The translations under genes and the position numbers were made by a program. A stretch of 6,305 bases of DNA from contig PMBV01000309.1 in NCBI GenBank assembly GCA_003153055.1, positions 1 to 6,305 on the forward strand, written 5' to 3'. Every line of letters starts with the position of its first letter. The first letter of the stretch is position 1. Positions 5,458-6,305 of the stretch are shown piece by piece. Source of the stretch: Myxococcales bacterium. Its GTDB lineage: Bacteria > Myxococcota > Myxococcia > Myxococcales > Myxococcaceae. The notes under the pieces were generated by a model. It was not told the origin of the DNA and did not search any database. It saw only the letters and a list, made by a program, of their open reading frames with translations.

Positions 5458-6305
5458 GACGCTCCCTTCGTGCTTCGCCCTTCCAGCTCGGCCTTGGGCG
5501 CTGGCAACCTCAGGGTCACCGTGGTCCCCGCTCCCTCGACGCTGTCGACCTTGATCGCCCCGTGGTGCTGTTCGACGATCTGATGGGTGACGTAGAGGCC
5601 AAGGCCCGTGCCCCGGCCCACGTCCTTGGTGGAGAAGAACGGGTCGAACACCCGGTCGAGGAGGTGCCGGGGGATCCCCGCGCCCGTGTCCTTGAAGACG
5701 ATCTCGACGTCGGCCTCGCCCGCCCGCCGGGCCGACACCGTGATGCGATGCTCCCGCCCGGCGTCGGTCATCGCGTCGATGGAGTTCGACATCAGGTTGA
5801 TGAAGGCCTGCTCGAGCTTCGTTTTGTCGGCCAGCACCTCGATTCCCTGGGCGACGTCGATGTCCACCGTGACGTCGGCCGGCAGCTTGCCGCGCACCAA
5901 GATGACCGACCCGCGCACCGCCGACAACAGGTCGGTGGATCTCCGCTCGAAGGCCCGCTCTCGGCTGAAGTCGAGCACCGTGCGGATGATGTTCGTCGCG
6001 CGATCGGTCTGGGAGATGATCTGCGCGATGAGCTCCTCGCGCTCGGACGCCGACGCGGTCTCGTGCTCTTCCTTGAGGAGCTCGGCCGACGTCGAGATGT
6101 TCGACAGCGGGTTGTTGATCTCATGGGCGATGCCCGCGAGCATCGTCCCCAGCGAGGCGAGCCGCTCGGACTGCAGCATCTCCTGGCGGTGCTCGATGAT
6201 CTCCTTGATCATCCGGTTGAACGCCGTGTGCATCGAGTCGAGCTCGTCGTGGCCCGCGTCCTCGGGGAGCAGCTCGTACTCGCCCGAGGCGATCTGCTGC
6301 ATGCC
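5454..6305 (-). CDS. Sensor histidine kinase, C-terminal part (NtrB-like partner of the regulator)
   Basis: The gene enters from the right edge, so its N-terminal sensing portion is missing; 284 codons including the stop are visible. Counting from the Met encoded at 6302, residues 1-40 match the end of a HAMP domain (IASGEYELLPEDAG then HDELDSMHTAFNRMIKEI). This implies a membrane-bound or HAMP-linked kinase. The HisKA domain follows with the phospho-acceptor H60 in LAGIAHEINNPLSN. The HATPase domain has the N box (NLMSNSIDAM, 169-178), G1 DTGAGI (205-210), F box FDPFFSTK (219-226) and G2 GRGTGLGL (229-236), all intact. The HEINNPLSN form is typical of kinases that pair with NtrC-type regulators. 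The stop overlaps the regulator's start by 4 bases, so the two are translationally coupled. The Met at 6302 lies inside the HAMP domain and is not the real start. Confidence 0.95.
   Translation of the reverse strand, partial: GMQQIASGEYELLPEDAGHDELDSMHTAFNRMIKEIIEHRQEMLQSERLASLGTMLAGIAHEINNPLSNISTSAELLKEEHETASASEREELIAQIISQTDRATNIIRTVLDFSRERAFERRSTDLLSAVRGSVILVRGKLPADVTVDIDVAQGIEVLADKTKLEQAFINLMSNSIDAMTDAGREHRITVSARRAGEADVEIVFKDTGAGIPRHLLDRVFDPFFSTKDVGRGTGLGLYVTHQIVEQHHGAIKVDSVEGAGTTVTLRLPAPKAELEGRSTKGAS

Noticed and set aside
4189..5583. 464-codon plus-strand open frame antisense to the response regulator
   Set aside because: The opposite strand encodes a regulator with every family motif intact. 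The antisense product is a Leu/Asp/Glu/Arg-rich string with no recognisable domain, as expected from a mirror frame in GC-rich DNA.

Overview
The window is GC-rich DNA with compact genes, frequent ATGA start/stop overlaps, a lipoprotein carrying an Asp-Ala-Gly linker, and an NtrBC-type two-component pair. Together these suggest a chromosomal segment from Myxococcota (myxobacteria or relatives). This is an inference from style; no rRNA or other taxonomic marker is present. No RNA genes, insertion sequences, integrases or CRISPR arrays were seen.

Layout. 1-252: no convincing gene; an open frame runs in from the left edge, and two short hairpins lie just after the end of the first operon. 253-1468 (minus): a three-gene operon in which each stop overlaps the next start as ATGA. 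It encodes an ECF-type sigma factor, a 104-residue single-pass membrane protein (candidate anti-sigma factor) and a 121-residue membrane-anchored periplasmic protein of the Spy/CpxP/metal-resistance (CnrX-like) type. 1469-1621: a divergent control region with two copies of CTGTCACGTT in inverted orientation. Each copy is followed, 16 bases after TGTCACG, by a GTCA-containing -10-like box. 1622-2887 (plus): an exported YHYH-domain protein with a twin-arginine signal, started by TTG behind a perfect AGGAGG. 2874-4010 (plus): a cysteine-containing surface lipoprotein with a DAG linker and a likely Ig-like domain. 4078-6305 (minus, convergent): a sigma-54-dependent response regulator preceded by the C-terminal part of its HAMP/HisKA/HATPase sensor kinase, which is cut by the right edge.

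How the parts may work together. The sigma/membrane protein/periplasmic protein triad resembles CnrH-CnrY-CnrX of Cupriavidus, where a periplasmic sensor relieves a membrane anti-sigma factor so that the sigma factor can act. The matched divergent promoter-like elements suggest that this sigma factor drives both its own operon and the exported YHYH protein, possibly with the lipoprotein behind it. That would make 253-4010 one envelope-sensing unit. The inducing signal (metal, redox or envelope stress) cannot be read from the sequence. The two-component pair looks like a separate, self-contained phosphorelay with unknown targets.
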